Assembly (NCBI GenBank): GCA_004015825.1
Contig: SAYS01000007.1
Location: 1 to 64,000, forward strand
Source: Halovenus amylolytica
GTDB taxonomy: Archaea; Halobacteriota; Halobacteria; Halobacteriales; Haloarculaceae
Reading direction: 5' to 3'
Length of the DNA stretch: 64,000 nucleotides
A program made the position numbers and the translations under genes. The notes beneath the pieces were generated by a model. The model saw only the letters and a list, made by a program, of their open reading frames with translations. It had not been told where the DNA came from and made no database searches. Positions 1 through 8,494 of the stretch are shown here, one piece after another (the first letter of the stretch is position 1; each line of letters begins with the position of its first letter).

Positions 1-194
1 TCAACCAGTTTATTGATTTAACGGGACGCTGATGTAAATAACCTATGAAAATTATAGATCAAAGTTAGAACAGAGTTCTCTGATGAATTCCAATCACTTA
101 TCGACTACCCTTTCTACGGTGCCGTCATCCTCTGTATCTCGCACGCCGATCCTATCAGTTCTTAAGGGTTTCAACAGAGCCAAAAAAACCGAGA

Positions 195-2108
195 TCAGTC
201 GTCGCCAGTTTCCGTCGGCGACTCCGTCGGACCGGTCGAGAAGACGAACTCGTGTTCTTCGTCCGTATCGAACTTGTTGACAATCTCTCCGAGTGGCTGT
301 GCGTAGCGTTTGAGCCGGTCGGCACGGGCCGAGACTTCGTTGAGTTCGGCGGCCTGTTCTTCGGCAGCGCCGGCGACATTCTCGGTTTCGGTCAACAGCC
401 CGTCGCTGGTCTCGGCAGCGGCTTCGAGTTCACCTTTGAACTCACGAAGCTGGTCGAGTTCCTCGTCGATATCGAGATCCGGATTCTCGTCGAGGAGTCG
501 TTCGAACGCCGCAATAACCGTGTCGATGTCCGAGACGACAGTTTGCAGCCGGTTCTGTTGCTGGTGGGCGTCGTCGGAGATCCGCTGGGCGGAGTCGGCG
601 ACATCCTCGGAGGCCTGCCGGATGTTTTCGGTACTCGACAGGACGAACTCACCGGAGTCCATCACTTCGCCGGAGAACGACTGGAGCTGGCCGACTGTCT
701 TTTCCAGTTCCGTCACCATCTCGTTGAAGTCGGATGCGATCTGGTCCATGGCGTCGTTTTCCTTGTCGATATCCATGCTCTGGGTCAGATCACCGGCACT
801 GACCTGTTGCATGACATCGGAGTACTCTTCGGCTTTCTCCTGGAGATACGCCGCCAGTTGCTCTGCCTCGGTCCGTGCGATTTCGGCCTCACGGCGGGAG
901 TGTTCGGCTTCCTGAATCCGGTCACGAAGCGAGTCACGCATCCCCGCGAAGGCCGCCGTCAGTCGCCCGAACTCGTCGGAGCGCTCGACCGACAAATCCA
1001 CATCGAGGTTGCCGCCCTCGAGTTCCTCTGCTTTGGTCGTGAGCCGGGAGAGGGCGTTGACCGTCCCACGACCGAAGAGGAGCCCGACGAAGAGGAAGCC
1101 GAGCAACACAGTCGCGACGAGGACAGCGAGGCTGTTCGTCACCGTCGATCGGAGCGAGAACGCCTGTGCGGACGGGACGTGCGTGACGACTGCAAGGTCG
1201 CTGTCGGAGACAGTCGCGTATCCAGCGACGTGGTCTTCCTCGAGTGCGCCGCCCTTATCGACCGATTCGACGAACCCCGAGGAGTCCTGAATAAAGCTCG
1301 GGAAGCTACTCTGTCCCTCGATGTATTTGGGGAAATTGACACCCTGTTCGAGCGACAGCACGTCTTCTTCCGAGGAGTCGGCGACGACGTCACCCTGTTC
1401 GTTGACGACCTGCGTGAACTGGTTTTCCTCGTTCGTTCCGAGGTCACCGGCCAGCGCATCGAGGTTCGCCTGCATCGCGAGGACAATATCCCTGTCGTCG
1501 TTGGTCTCGACCGGACTGATGAAGTAGATGTTCGACTGCTGCAGGGCGAACACTGGCTCGGAGATGAACAGGTCGTTATCCCCGAAGGTCAGGTCTTCGA
1601 TATTCTGTGTGACCCACGGCGCTTCGTTACTCGAGAGCGTGTTGAAGTCGTACGATCCATCTTCGAGCTGAAGCGGCTGGAGCTGGTCGCGACTCGTCGC
1701 GATGGCTCGACCATTGTCCATGTTGATATAGTGGACGTCAGTGACGTCGTCAGGAAGCCGCTGCATCTCTTCGTCGATACGCGCCTGGATGGTCTCGACA
1801 TCACCATCCTCCATATCACCGAGATTCGAGAGGCGGACCGCAGTGTCACCACGCGCGTCCTGCCAGTTGTCGAGCTGAAGTGCGCTCTGTTCGGCAACAC
1901 CGGTGTACTCGGTTTCAACCTCGTCCGACAGCTGGTCTGACGTCTGTGTGAACGTGAACGCGCTCACACCGCCGACGAGTACCAGCACCAGCAGCAACGA
2001 GATGACGAACTTCGTCAGAAAGCTACCGGCGATAAACTGCGGGAAGATACTGTTCCCCTCGACTGCGTGGTCTCCGTTCTGTGTTTCATCTGAATTATCA
2101 TTTGACAT
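195..2108 (-). CDS. Membrane transducer-like protein (dCache-HAMP) lacking the MCP signalling tip
   Basis: A 637-residue protein. Membrane segments lie at about residues 33-52 and 324-346 with a roughly 270-residue extracellular region between them, probably dCache-type. A HAMP domain follows (about 347-400) and a second HAMP-like unit (about 430-475, VSAGDLTQSMDIDKEND). The C-terminal coiled coil (480-615) ends like a haloarchaeal Htr (AAEEQAAELNEVSARADRL), but the conserved hairpin tip that binds CheA/CheW is absent. In its place is a short acidic turn near residues 538-552. It is transcribed after the solute-binding protein gene, with 20 bases between stop and start. That order resembles binding-protein/transducer pairs such as BasB-BasT. 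It may sense a ligand through that protein, but how it would signal without a tip is unknown. Architecture is seen in the sequence; the function is inferred. Confidence 0.8.
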   Translation of the reverse strand: MSNDNSDETQNGDHAVEGNSIFPQFIAGSFLTKFVISLLLVLVLVGGVSAFTFTQTSDQLSDEVETEYTGVAEQSALQLDNWQDARGDTAVRLSNLGDMEDGDVETIQARIDEEMQRLPDDVTDVHYINMDNGRAIATSRDQLQPLQLEDGSYDFNTLSSNEAPWVTQNIEDLTFGDNDLFISEPVFALQQSNIYFISPVETNDDRDIVLAMQANLDALAGDLGTNEENQFTQVVNEQGDVVADSSEEDVLSLEQGVNFPKYIEGQSSFPSFIQDSSGFVESVDKGGALEEDHVAGYATVSDSDLAVVTHVPSAQAFSLRSTVTNSLAVLVATVLLGFLFVGLLFGRGTVNALSRLTTKAEELEGGNLDVDLSVERSDEFGRLTAAFAGMRDSLRDRIQEAEHSRREAEIARTEAEQLAAYLQEKAEEYSDVMQQVSAGDLTQSMDIDKENDAMDQIASDFNEMVTELEKTVGQLQSFSGEVMDSGEFVLSSTENIRQASEDVADSAQRISDDAHQQQNRLQTVVSDIDTVIAAFERLLDENPDLDIDEELDQLREFKGELEAAAETSDGLLTETENVAGAAEEQAAELNEVSARADRLKRYAQPLGEIVNKFDTDEEHEFVFSTGPTESPTETGDD

Positions 2109-2128
2109 AGTATATCACCTATATGAGC

Positions 2129-3682
2129 TCATTCGGCGTGGCGGGCAATGTATCGGTCTGGGATCCGTTTGGCAGCGGTACCGACACCTTCTTCGATCGC
2201 GTTGAGTTCTGCTTCCGCGTTATTCGCCCCATTTGCGACGGTTCGACTCATCGCGTTGGCAACCTGGCTCATGATCTCCATATTCTGTGGCGTGTCTGCG
2301 GGGATCGGTGGCGGGCTGGTCGGAACCAGATCCATCCCCTCCTCGAAGACCTCTTCGTAGTTCATGTTGCCATCAACTTTCGGGTACGTGTACATATCCT
2401 GGTCCCAGATCCACTCGAAGCGGGCGTGGCCGGCACGCGGTTCGTCATCCGCCCACTGGTGAGTCGACAGCAGGAAATTCGCTGCCCGGGAGTTGACCCA
2501 CTGGAGGTACAGCCACGCTGCCTTCTGTTGCTGTTCGGAGACGTGCGAACTGATACCGGTCGACCAGACCCACGTATCGCCGACGCGCTCTCGGCCGTCC
2601 TCTGTCTCGAGTGGGGGCAGCCACCTCGTCTCGCCGATCCGATCCGTATCGATGAATCCAGATGTCTGGGGCGTCGAGTAGATCATCCCGACCTCGCCGT
2701 TGTTGTACGTCGCGTTGTTGCCGTACCAGTCTTGTCGCGAAGCGTCTTGGGGTCCGTAGTTGTAGAGGATACTTCCAAACCGTTCCAGCGCTTCGACCCC
2801 GTTATCGGAGTTGAGCAGTGCGACTTCGCTTGGATCCGGATCGTCCTCCTCCAGAAGGAGTCTGCGGTCGATCCACCTCGCGTCGTGTGATCGGAACATC
2901 GTCCCGAAGTTCGCAGCCGAGAGTGTCGCGGTCGAGGCCCGGGAAACCATTCCCTCCTGGTCGACTTCGTCGGACTCGGAGATAGCCTGTGCGTTCGCTT
3001 CGAGATCCGCAAACGTCTCCGGGTCGTCGAGACCCAGCGTGTCGTAGGTCTCCCGGTCGCACCCCACACAGCCGTACACCTCGATCCCGTTCGGGAAGCC
3101 GATGAACGATTCGCCCCCGTTCTCGTCCGGGAACGTCATGAAATCGATCGTCTGATCCATGAAATCGTCCATCGCGAGCCAGTCCTGATCGGTGAGTTCC
3201 TCGTCCTCGATAAACTTGTTCAGATCCACGGCCCAGCCCGGTTCGTGGTACTCGCCAGCGGGCCAGTTCCCGATCATGTAGCCGTCGAAATCCTCCTCGT
3301 TTCGCATCGCCTCTCTGACCCGTTTCCAGTAGTTGTCCTCTTGAACGACCTCGTAGTTGACCGAGATACCAGTTAGATCCTCGAAATATGGAATCATGGG
3401 CTCCGTCGTCGTCGAATACTTGTGGAGCCCCATCAAGAAGTTCAGCTCGATACCCTCTCCCTCGAACATCTGCCAGTCGATCCCGGCCTCTCTGGCGTGC
3501 CGGTTCAGTTCGGTACCCCAGACCTCGATGCCCTCCTCCCGGGACCGAACTTCCTCCGACGGTTTGGGAATCTCGGAACCACTGTCACCTGACGTACACC
3601 CTGCAAACCCAGCAAGGCCCGCTACACCAACTGCCGATAGCGCCTGCCGGCGCGTTAAGCTAGTCTTATACTTTTTCCCCAT
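2129..3682 (-). CDS. Extracellular solute-binding lipoprotein (family 1, Tat-exported)
   Basis: A 517-residue ABC-type binding protein. The N-terminus carries a twin-arginine signal (TRRQALSAVGVAGLAGFAGC) ending in a lipobox cysteine, so it is probably folded in the cytoplasm, exported by Tat and anchored outside the membrane. The body resembles family-1 sugar/oligosaccharide binding proteins. I chose the ATG at 3682 rather than 3694 because a TATA-like box at 3709-3719 places transcription start near 3687, giving an almost leaderless message. No permease or ATPase gene lies nearby. The next gene downstream is a membrane transducer, so the protein may serve sensing rather than uptake. Ligand not identifiable. 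Confidence 0.85.
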   Translation of the reverse strand: MGKKYKTSLTRRQALSAVGVAGLAGFAGCTSGDSGSEIPKPSEEVRSREEGIEVWGTELNRHAREAGIDWQMFEGEGIELNFLMGLHKYSTTTEPMIPYFEDLTGISVNYEVVQEDNYWKRVREAMRNEEDFDGYMIGNWPAGEYHEPGWAVDLNKFIEDEELTDQDWLAMDDFMDQTIDFMTFPDENGGESFIGFPNGIEVYGCVGCDRETYDTLGLDDPETFADLEANAQAISESDEVDQEGMVSRASTATLSAANFGTMFRSHDARWIDRRLLLEEDDPDPSEVALLNSDNGVEALERFGSILYNYGPQDASRQDWYGNNATYNNGEVGMIYSTPQTSGFIDTDRIGETRWLPPLETEDGRERVGDTWVWSTGISSHVSEQQQKAAWLYLQWVNSRAANFLLSTHQWADDEPRAGHARFEWIWDQDMYTYPKVDGNMNYEEVFEEGMDLVPTSPPPIPADTPQNMEIMSQVANAMSRTVANGANNAEAELNAIEEGVGTAAKRIPDRYIARHAE

Positions 3683-3708
3683 GGCCTGGCGCATCCAAGG
3701 ACATCCTG

Positions 3709-3719
3709 TTTTATAAGTA
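3709..3719 (-). promoter_or_regulatory. TATA-like box of the binding-protein/transducer operon
   Basis: On the minus strand the sequence reads ATACTTATAAA, about 27 bases before the predicted start at 3682-3690. It is a typical haloarchaeal TATA position for a leaderless transcript and supports the ATG at 3682. Confidence 0.5.
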
Positions 3720-3868
3720 TTATTGAAGCAAGAATATAATATAAAATGATATTTGTATATATTAATTATTAACCATACAAGTAGATGTATCTATCAGTAG
3801 TAACTCTATAACTAGAGTAGTACAATAGTAGGATACTCCTACAGAAGTGGATACCAGACGAGAGATCG

Positions 3869-4732
3869 TTACTGCTCGCCCATCGCTTCGCCAGCAACAG
3901 TTCGTCCCTGTGGTGTCAGTGAAACCTCCTTCCGCTCGCGGACCACTTCGATCACGTCGAGTTCGATCAGTTGATCGTATATCTCCTCGACTCGTTCGAC
4001 GTCGATTCCGACGAACTCCGAGATGGCAAACGGCGAGACGCCGGAATACAGCGCCATGACGACACGCTGTTCGGTCGCAGTCAGATCGAGATCGGCGCGA
4101 TTGCGCTCGGCACCTTCTTCGAGTAGTTGTTTGAGCACAGAGATGTGGTACTGTCTGCCGGAGAGGTAGGTCTGTAGGCTCGTTCCTTCCTCGTCTGTGT
4201 GTTCGACCTCGATGACGCTGCGTTCCTCCTCTGCGACCTCGCGCTGGTCGGTTTCCATCTCGCCGATGTCGTCGCGTTCGATGATGAACTTCTGTCCGTC
4301 CTCCAGCACCATCCGGACGGTGTCGTCAGTGACTGTCAGACGGCCGCGCTGCCACTCGCTTCCCTGGATCACGCCGCCGACGACCGCGGGGTGTTTGACG
4401 TAGATCACCGCACCGTCGAGAATCGCCCGGAAGAAGTTCGTCCGAAACCCCTGGTAGTCGGCTGTCGTTACCAGGATCACGTCGCCGTCGATGTCGAGTG
4501 CGGTGTAGTAGGACTCGGATGCTGCGTTCCGGTTGACGTCGACGCGCTCGTCGAGGACGTCGATTTTCTCCAGGGGCATCGTGATCTTGCTGTCGGTGAC
4601 GATCATCAGCCGCGCTGTCGTCAGGACGATCCGGCAGTTTTGCCACTCCGCGTCGGTCAGCTCCCGGCCACCCTTGACGGCATGAAGATACTTCCCCTGG
4701 GTATCCTCGATTTTTTTCTCGGTGTTGCTCAT
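3869..4732 (-). CDS. cheF: Taxis adaptor protein CheF (copy 1)
   Basis: A 287-residue protein of the archaeal CheF family (formerly DUF439). CheF links phosphorylated CheY and the Che system to the archaellum motor. The N-terminal part is beta-rich, and the C-terminal 70 residues form a helix-turn-helix-like region (GVSPFAISEFVGIDVERVEEI). An ATG 57 bases upstream exists, but the start at 4732 (MSNTEKKIEDTQGKY) lines up with the start of the neighbouring paralogue and has a TATA-like AATTATACGT about 40 bases upstream. The two cheF genes are tandem and both on the minus strand. No archaellum or cheA/cheY genes are visible here. Family assignment is by recognition of the overall sequence pattern. 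Confidence 0.8.
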   Translation of the reverse strand: MSNTEKKIEDTQGKYLHAVKGGRELTDAEWQNCRIVLTTARLMIVTDSKITMPLEKIDVLDERVDVNRNAASESYYTALDIDGDVILVTTADYQGFRTNFFRAILDGAVIYVKHPAVVGGVIQGSEWQRGRLTVTDDTVRMVLEDGQKFIIERDDIGEMETDQREVAEEERSVIEVEHTDEEGTSLQTYLSGRQYHISVLKQLLEEGAERNRADLDLTATEQRVVMALYSGVSPFAISEFVGIDVERVEEIYDQLIELDVIEVVRERKEVSLTPQGRTVAGEAMGEQ

Positions 4733-4834
4733 GACAGAGACGTCGTTGAGACAATCTACGGCACAGGGGCAATTATACGTTGTGACCACGTCTACCGCCA
4801 GATCCTGTCATCCCGCCAATCAGTAAAGCCGAGA

Positions 4835-5704
4835 CTACTGTTCGTTCATTGCCTCGCTTGCGAGGTTTCTGCCCTTCGCGTTGAGGGTTACCTCGGTCCG
4901 TTCACGGACCTTGTCGACGGCACCGGCCTCGACGAGTCTCCCGTAGATCTCCTCGACTTTCTCGACTTCGATCCCGACGAAATCGGCCATCTCGAACGGC
5001 GAGACTCCGGAGTACAGTGCCATCAACACCTGATTTTCGACATCGTCGAGTTCGTACTCGTCCTGCCGCTTTTCGATTGTCGCGTGCAGGAGTGCCGACA
5101 GGGCCTTTGGGTGCCACTCGACGCCCGAAAAGTGCGTTTCGACACTCCGTCCCTCCTCGTCGGTGTGTTCGACCTGGACGATCTCCCGGTTCTCGCCGGC
5201 AACCTGTCCGGTCGAGGTCTCGACCGTGCCGACATCGTCGAGCGGAAAGCTGACCGTCTCGCCGTCGGGAAGTCCAAGGTTGACCTGATCGTCGTCGAGA
5301 CGAAAGCGGGCCTTCGACCACGAGGCGTCGTCCTGGACGACACCGCCGATGATCGCTGGATATTTGACGAGGATGACTTCGTCGTGGAGGGCTGCACGGC
5401 AGTATTCGGATTCGAAGTCGGTGAGTTCCTGGGCGTCGACAAGGATGACGTTGTTCCCGATTTTGAGCGCTGTCGATCCCATCGCGTCGAGTTCGTCGGG
5501 AACGACCGATTCGTCTTCGTCGGGGACGAGTATCTGCGAGTGGGGGATCGCCTGTTTGTTGTCACCCGTCGAGAGGACCAGTCGCTCGCTGGTCAGAACG
5601 ATCCGACACGACCGCCACCTGGCGTCAGGTACTGGCTCGCCGTTTTTGACGGCGTAGAGATAATCTCCCTGGGTGTCGACGAGTTTCTGTTCCCCTTCAC
5701 TCAT
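4835..5704 (-). CDS. cheF: Taxis adaptor protein CheF (copy 2)
   Basis: A 289-residue paralogue of the preceding gene. The same features recur in the same order: an N-terminal MSEGEQKLVDTQGDYLYAV, an acidic EVEHTDEEG-type strand at mid-protein, and a C-terminal GVSPFEMADFVGIEVEKVEEI region. The conserved ending (ASEAMNEQ here, AGEAMGEQ in copy 1) shows tandem duplication followed by divergence. Other haloarchaea, for example Halobacterium, also carry two CheF proteins. Both copies read away from the SSSCA1-like gene at 5857. A TATA-like sequence lies around 5735-5745 on the minus strand. Confidence 0.8.
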   Translation of the reverse strand: MSEGEQKLVDTQGDYLYAVKNGEPVPDARWRSCRIVLTSERLVLSTGDNKQAIPHSQILVPDEDESVVPDELDAMGSTALKIGNNVILVDAQELTDFESEYCRAALHDEVILVKYPAIIGGVVQDDASWSKARFRLDDDQVNLGLPDGETVSFPLDDVGTVETSTGQVAGENREIVQVEHTDEEGRSVETHFSGVEWHPKALSALLHATIEKRQDEYELDDVENQVLMALYSGVSPFEMADFVGIEVEKVEEIYGRLVEAGAVDKVRERTEVTLNAKGRNLASEAMNEQ

Positions 5705-5856
5705 ATCCGGCTACCACTCTGTAACGTGTCCACGTACATAACTTCTACCGGACCCCAGATGTTGGTGTCGTGCTACTGGCAGTTGTTCCGAGCGTACGAA
5801 CTACCACCGACGAGAGTGTCACAACACATTTTCCCCGCCGTCGCGTTCTAACAGGT

Positions 5857-6522
5857 ATGAGTGACGATTTCGACAAGGAAGCCGAACGGGAGAAGCTACG
5901 AGAAAAATACGAGAAAGACAAACAAGAGCGGGAGGCCACCGAGCAGATGAGCGAACTCCTCCTCCAGGGTGCGACGATGACCAACAGCCACTGCTCGGAG
6001 TGTGGCGACCCGATCTTCCGGTACGACGGACAGGAGTTCTGCCCGACCTGCGAGAAACCGATCGACAGCCAGCCGGAAAACGGCGAGGATGCAGGCGAGA
6101 CAGACGACGACAGCATTCAGGTCCGATCACCGAGCGACGAGGCGCAGGTCAAATTCGGCTCCGCCGGGGCGGACGAGCCACAGGAGCAGCCAGACACCCA
6201 GCAAGCCGAGCAATCACAGGACCAACACCAGCAGACGCCGGATCAGCGGGCTGGACACACCGAACCACAGCAAGCACCGGAACCACAGCAGCCGCCCGAG
6301 GCAAAGCAGCGACCGGAGACACGACAGGCACATAGTCAGCCCCAGAAGACCCCTGCAGCTACATCCGGGGAGGGCAATCTTGCGGCCGCAGAGCAGTCAC
6401 TCGTCCGGACGCTCACCCGATTCAGTCAGCAGGCAGAAGCGACCGAAGACCCACGGAAGGCCAAAGAGCAGCTCGCGGCCGCCAGGGAAGCAGCCGAGGC
6501 GCTCGCGGCACTCCGACAATAG
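5857..6522 (+). CDS. SSSCA1 (autoantigen p27)-type zinc-finger protein
   Basis: A 221-residue protein. Residues 20-60 match the SSSCA1/p27 domain: a charged helix, the motif LLQGATMTNSHCSECGDPI and a second Cys pair (CPTC), together forming one zinc site. A long low-complexity Gln/Pro/Glu stretch follows (about 90-175), then a short helical C-terminus (about 180-221) rich in Ala. The start at 5857 (MSDDFDKEAER) is preferred to an in-frame ATG 87 bases upstream because the domain begins there and the upstream part looks non-coding. Its stop abuts the stop of the convergent cca gene. The molecular role in archaea is unknown. Confidence 0.75.
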   Translation: MSDDFDKEAEREKLREKYEKDKQEREATEQMSELLLQGATMTNSHCSECGDPIFRYDGQEFCPTCEKPIDSQPENGEDAGETDDDSIQVRSPSDEAQVKFGSAGADEPQEQPDTQQAEQSQDQHQQTPDQRAGHTEPQQAPEPQQPPEAKQRPETRQAHSQPQKTPAATSGEGNLAAAEQSLVRTLTRFSQQAEATEDPRKAKEQLAAAREAAEALAALRQ

Positions 6523-7884
6523 TTACGGGCCACGCGGCGTCGGCGAAAGATACCGCGCCAGTTCGACGCCGAAGTCGTCCGCCAGGGCTCCGAGTTCGTC
6601 CCCGATCAGCAGGTCGTAGCCGTCTTCGAGCGCTGATTCGATGCGTACCCCCAGTGCGACGTCGAAGAGAGCGTCACTGTCGAGAAACGCCGCCGCGGAC
6701 GACCACTCGCGGTCGCGTTCGACGACGTACCGCCCGTCGGAGATAAACGGTCCGTAGGCATCACCCTCCTCGTAGGCCTCGTAGAACCGCCTCGCGTGCT
6801 CGCGAACGTGGACAGGTGGACCGTCGTGGCGCTCGATGGCCGGTCGCTCTGCGACAGCGAGTTCGAACAGCAGGACCGCCATCTCGTCGGCGAACGCCGC
6901 CGTCCGGAGCACGTCGAACCCCAGCCGGTCGAGTTCGTCACGGATCCCCTCACGCGAACGTTCGAGCTGGGGCCAGAGCTGATCGTCGACGATATCCGGC
7001 GTCGAGAACTGGATCGCGACCGGGGTCGTCCCGCGGCGGTCGAACTGTGCTCGGATCGCCGATGCGGAGAGCGGAGCAGGTTCAACGGGAACGAACAGCG
7101 ACTCACGGGGATCTGCGAGTAGCTCCCGGGCGAAATGCTGGAGGCGTGCGAGATTGGTGGCCGAGAGCACGGCCGCAACGTTGCGCTCCGGATCGGTCGG
7201 ATCGATCACCACGAGTGGGTCGTCGAACGTCTCTGTCCCGTGGTCTTCGGGATCGAGCCGGACTGGTGGCTGCCAGTCAGCGACGGCCTCCAGCAGCGGG
7301 CGGAAGCCGCCGTATTCGAGGACGAGCAGTTCGGTCAGAAATCCCGAGAAGCCTCGCGTCTTGAGATTGCTGCCGTAGACGCCAATGCCGGTGAAAAACT
7401 GCTTGCAGACGCGAACGTCGCTGGCCAGCTTGGGTGTGAGTTCGTCGGCGATGTACAGCGTGTGGAACGGTGTGCGATCGACGGCGGACTGAATCTCCCG
7501 TGCAGCCTCGACGTCGTAGCAGGGAACCAGATCCACGTCGAAGCCGTCGAGTTCGCCGACTGTGTATGGGTGTTCGGCGAACTCCTCGCGGCCGTCTGGG
7601 AGCACCTCGCTGCCGATCTGGAGTCCGAGTGCTTCGAGCTTTTCGCGTTCGATATCCGGTGGAAAGCAGACGAACAGATCGATATCACGGTCGCCAGCGA
7701 GCCAGGTATCCCGAGCCGTCGAGCCGACCTGGACGATCTCGGCGTCGACGGGTAACTCCTCGACAGCAGCCTCTGTGCGGGAGACGAGATCCGCGACGGC
7801 GTCGTCGAGTGCCTCGCGTTCGGCCGAATCGGGCTCGACGCGGTCGCGGATCACGTCGACCGTGGCGTCGAACTCATCGCTCAT
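6523..7884 (-). CDS. cca: CCA-adding tRNA nucleotidyltransferase, archaeal class I
   Basis: A 453-residue enzyme that adds or repairs the 3'-CCA end of tRNA using CTP and ATP without a nucleic acid template. The nucleotidyltransferase signature is at about residues 40-70 (VGSTARDTWLAGDRDIDLF), with the catalytic Asp pair in DIDLF and a third carboxylate in DVDLVPCYDV. The C-terminal body matches archaeal class I enzymes in length. The start at 7884 (MSDEFDATVDV) excludes 24 weakly coding upstream codons. The tRNA-Asn gene that starts 92 bases away has no encoded CCA, so this enzyme is needed to mature it. Confidence 0.92.
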   Translation of the reverse strand: MSDEFDATVDVIRDRVEPDSAEREALDDAVADLVSRTEAAVEELPVDAEIVQVGSTARDTWLAGDRDIDLFVCFPPDIEREKLEALGLQIGSEVLPDGREEFAEHPYTVGELDGFDVDLVPCYDVEAAREIQSAVDRTPFHTLYIADELTPKLASDVRVCKQFFTGIGVYGSNLKTRGFSGFLTELLVLEYGGFRPLLEAVADWQPPVRLDPEDHGTETFDDPLVVIDPTDPERNVAAVLSATNLARLQHFARELLADPRESLFVPVEPAPLSASAIRAQFDRRGTTPVAIQFSTPDIVDDQLWPQLERSREGIRDELDRLGFDVLRTAAFADEMAVLLFELAVAERPAIERHDGPPVHVREHARRFYEAYEEGDAYGPFISDGRYVVERDREWSSAAAFLDSDALFDVALGVRIESALEDGYDLLIGDELGALADDFGVELARYLSPTPRGP

Positions 7885-7976
7885 GGGAGTGGGTTGCCCA
7901 CAGGTACGTGAAAGCGTGTCGATGCGGGACGGAAGCGAAACGCCTATCAAATGCATCCGACTACCAGAGAGTGCAA

Positions 7977-8049
7977 GCCGCCGTAGCTCAGTTGGTAGAG
8001 CACCACGCTGTTAACGTGGTTGTCCCAGGTTCGAGTCCTGGCGGTGGCG
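7977..8049 (+). tRNA. tRNA-Asn (anticodon GTT)
   Basis: A complete cloverleaf can be drawn. The acceptor stem is GCCGCCG with CGGTGGC (one G-T pair). The D arm contains AGTTGGTAGA. The anticodon stem CCACG/CGTGG carries loop CTGTTAA with anticodon GTT at 8010-8012. The T arm is CCAGG-TTCGAGT-CCTGG, and the discriminator base is G at 8049. No CCA is encoded and no intron is seen. Confidence 0.95.
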
Positions 8050-8199
8050 TAAAATCGCTCCGCGATTTTACGGAACGCGAGACGGAGTCTCGCGATGGCG
8101 TGAATTTTCGGAGAAAATTCACGGACAGCCAGAAATCTTTGATTTCTGGCGATGGCGTGTTTCTATTGCGAACAAGACGATAAGCGAAGCGAATCGTCT
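8048..8199. repeat. Array of five consecutive stem-loops after tRNA-Asn
   Basis: Five hairpins stand head to tail: 8048-8072 (11-bp stem, loop TCC), 8076-8094 (8 bp, loop GGA), 8099-8123 (11 bp, loop GGA), 8128-8150 (10 bp, loop TTT) and 8175-8199 (7 bp, 11-base loop). GCGATGGCGTG recurs before the third stem and after the fourth. No ORF is convincing here. It may be a structured tail of the tRNA transcript, a terminator series, or decayed repeats. Confidence 0.6.
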
Positions 8200-8262
8200 G
8201 TGAGTACCGAAAGGACGAACCCGCCGATCTCTCGAGAAAACAAACTCGGGGGTACTGCTAAC

Positions 8263-8363
8263 AACAGCAAGAAAGCCCCCTTTCAGTCCCGCCCGTATCG
8301 GCTTACGGGTCAAGCTACGTGGCAAGTCCCCCGAGTTCAGAGTCTCGGGGCTTTCTTGCTGTT
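8263..8363. repeat. R-family repeat, copy 1 (17-bp perfect inverted ends)
   Basis: A 101-bp unit with the end AACAGCAAGAAAGCCCC (8263-8279) and its exact complement at 8347-8363. Inside are TTTCAGTCCCGCCC, a small CCCGTA/TACGGG hairpin and a CCCCGAG-loop-CTCGGGG hairpin. Related copies are at 35722, 51956 and 56675. This copy holds an unoccupied version of the TCA site that carries an insertion in the copy at 56675. Between it and the gene ending at 8495 nothing further is recognisable. Confidence 0.75.
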
Positions 8364-8494
8364 CGTAGCGGTATTCTCGGATTCGTGGTTTCCTTGAGAC
8401 ATTCTTGCTGTCCACGGCATCTGGTTACTTCCACTCCAGAGTCCTCATCCAGAATCCAACGAGTCTGTGCCAGAACGAAACACGACTCGGACGC

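Noticed and set aside
83..280. 65-codon plus-strand ORF at the left edge
   Set aside because: Its Ser/Arg-rich translation overlaps the end of the transducer gene on the other strand and looks like shadow sequence.
252..1940. Long plus-strand ORF of 562 codons
   Set aside because: It is the antisense of the transducer gene. High-GC haloarchaeal genes often leave the opposite strand open, and the translation shows no domain.
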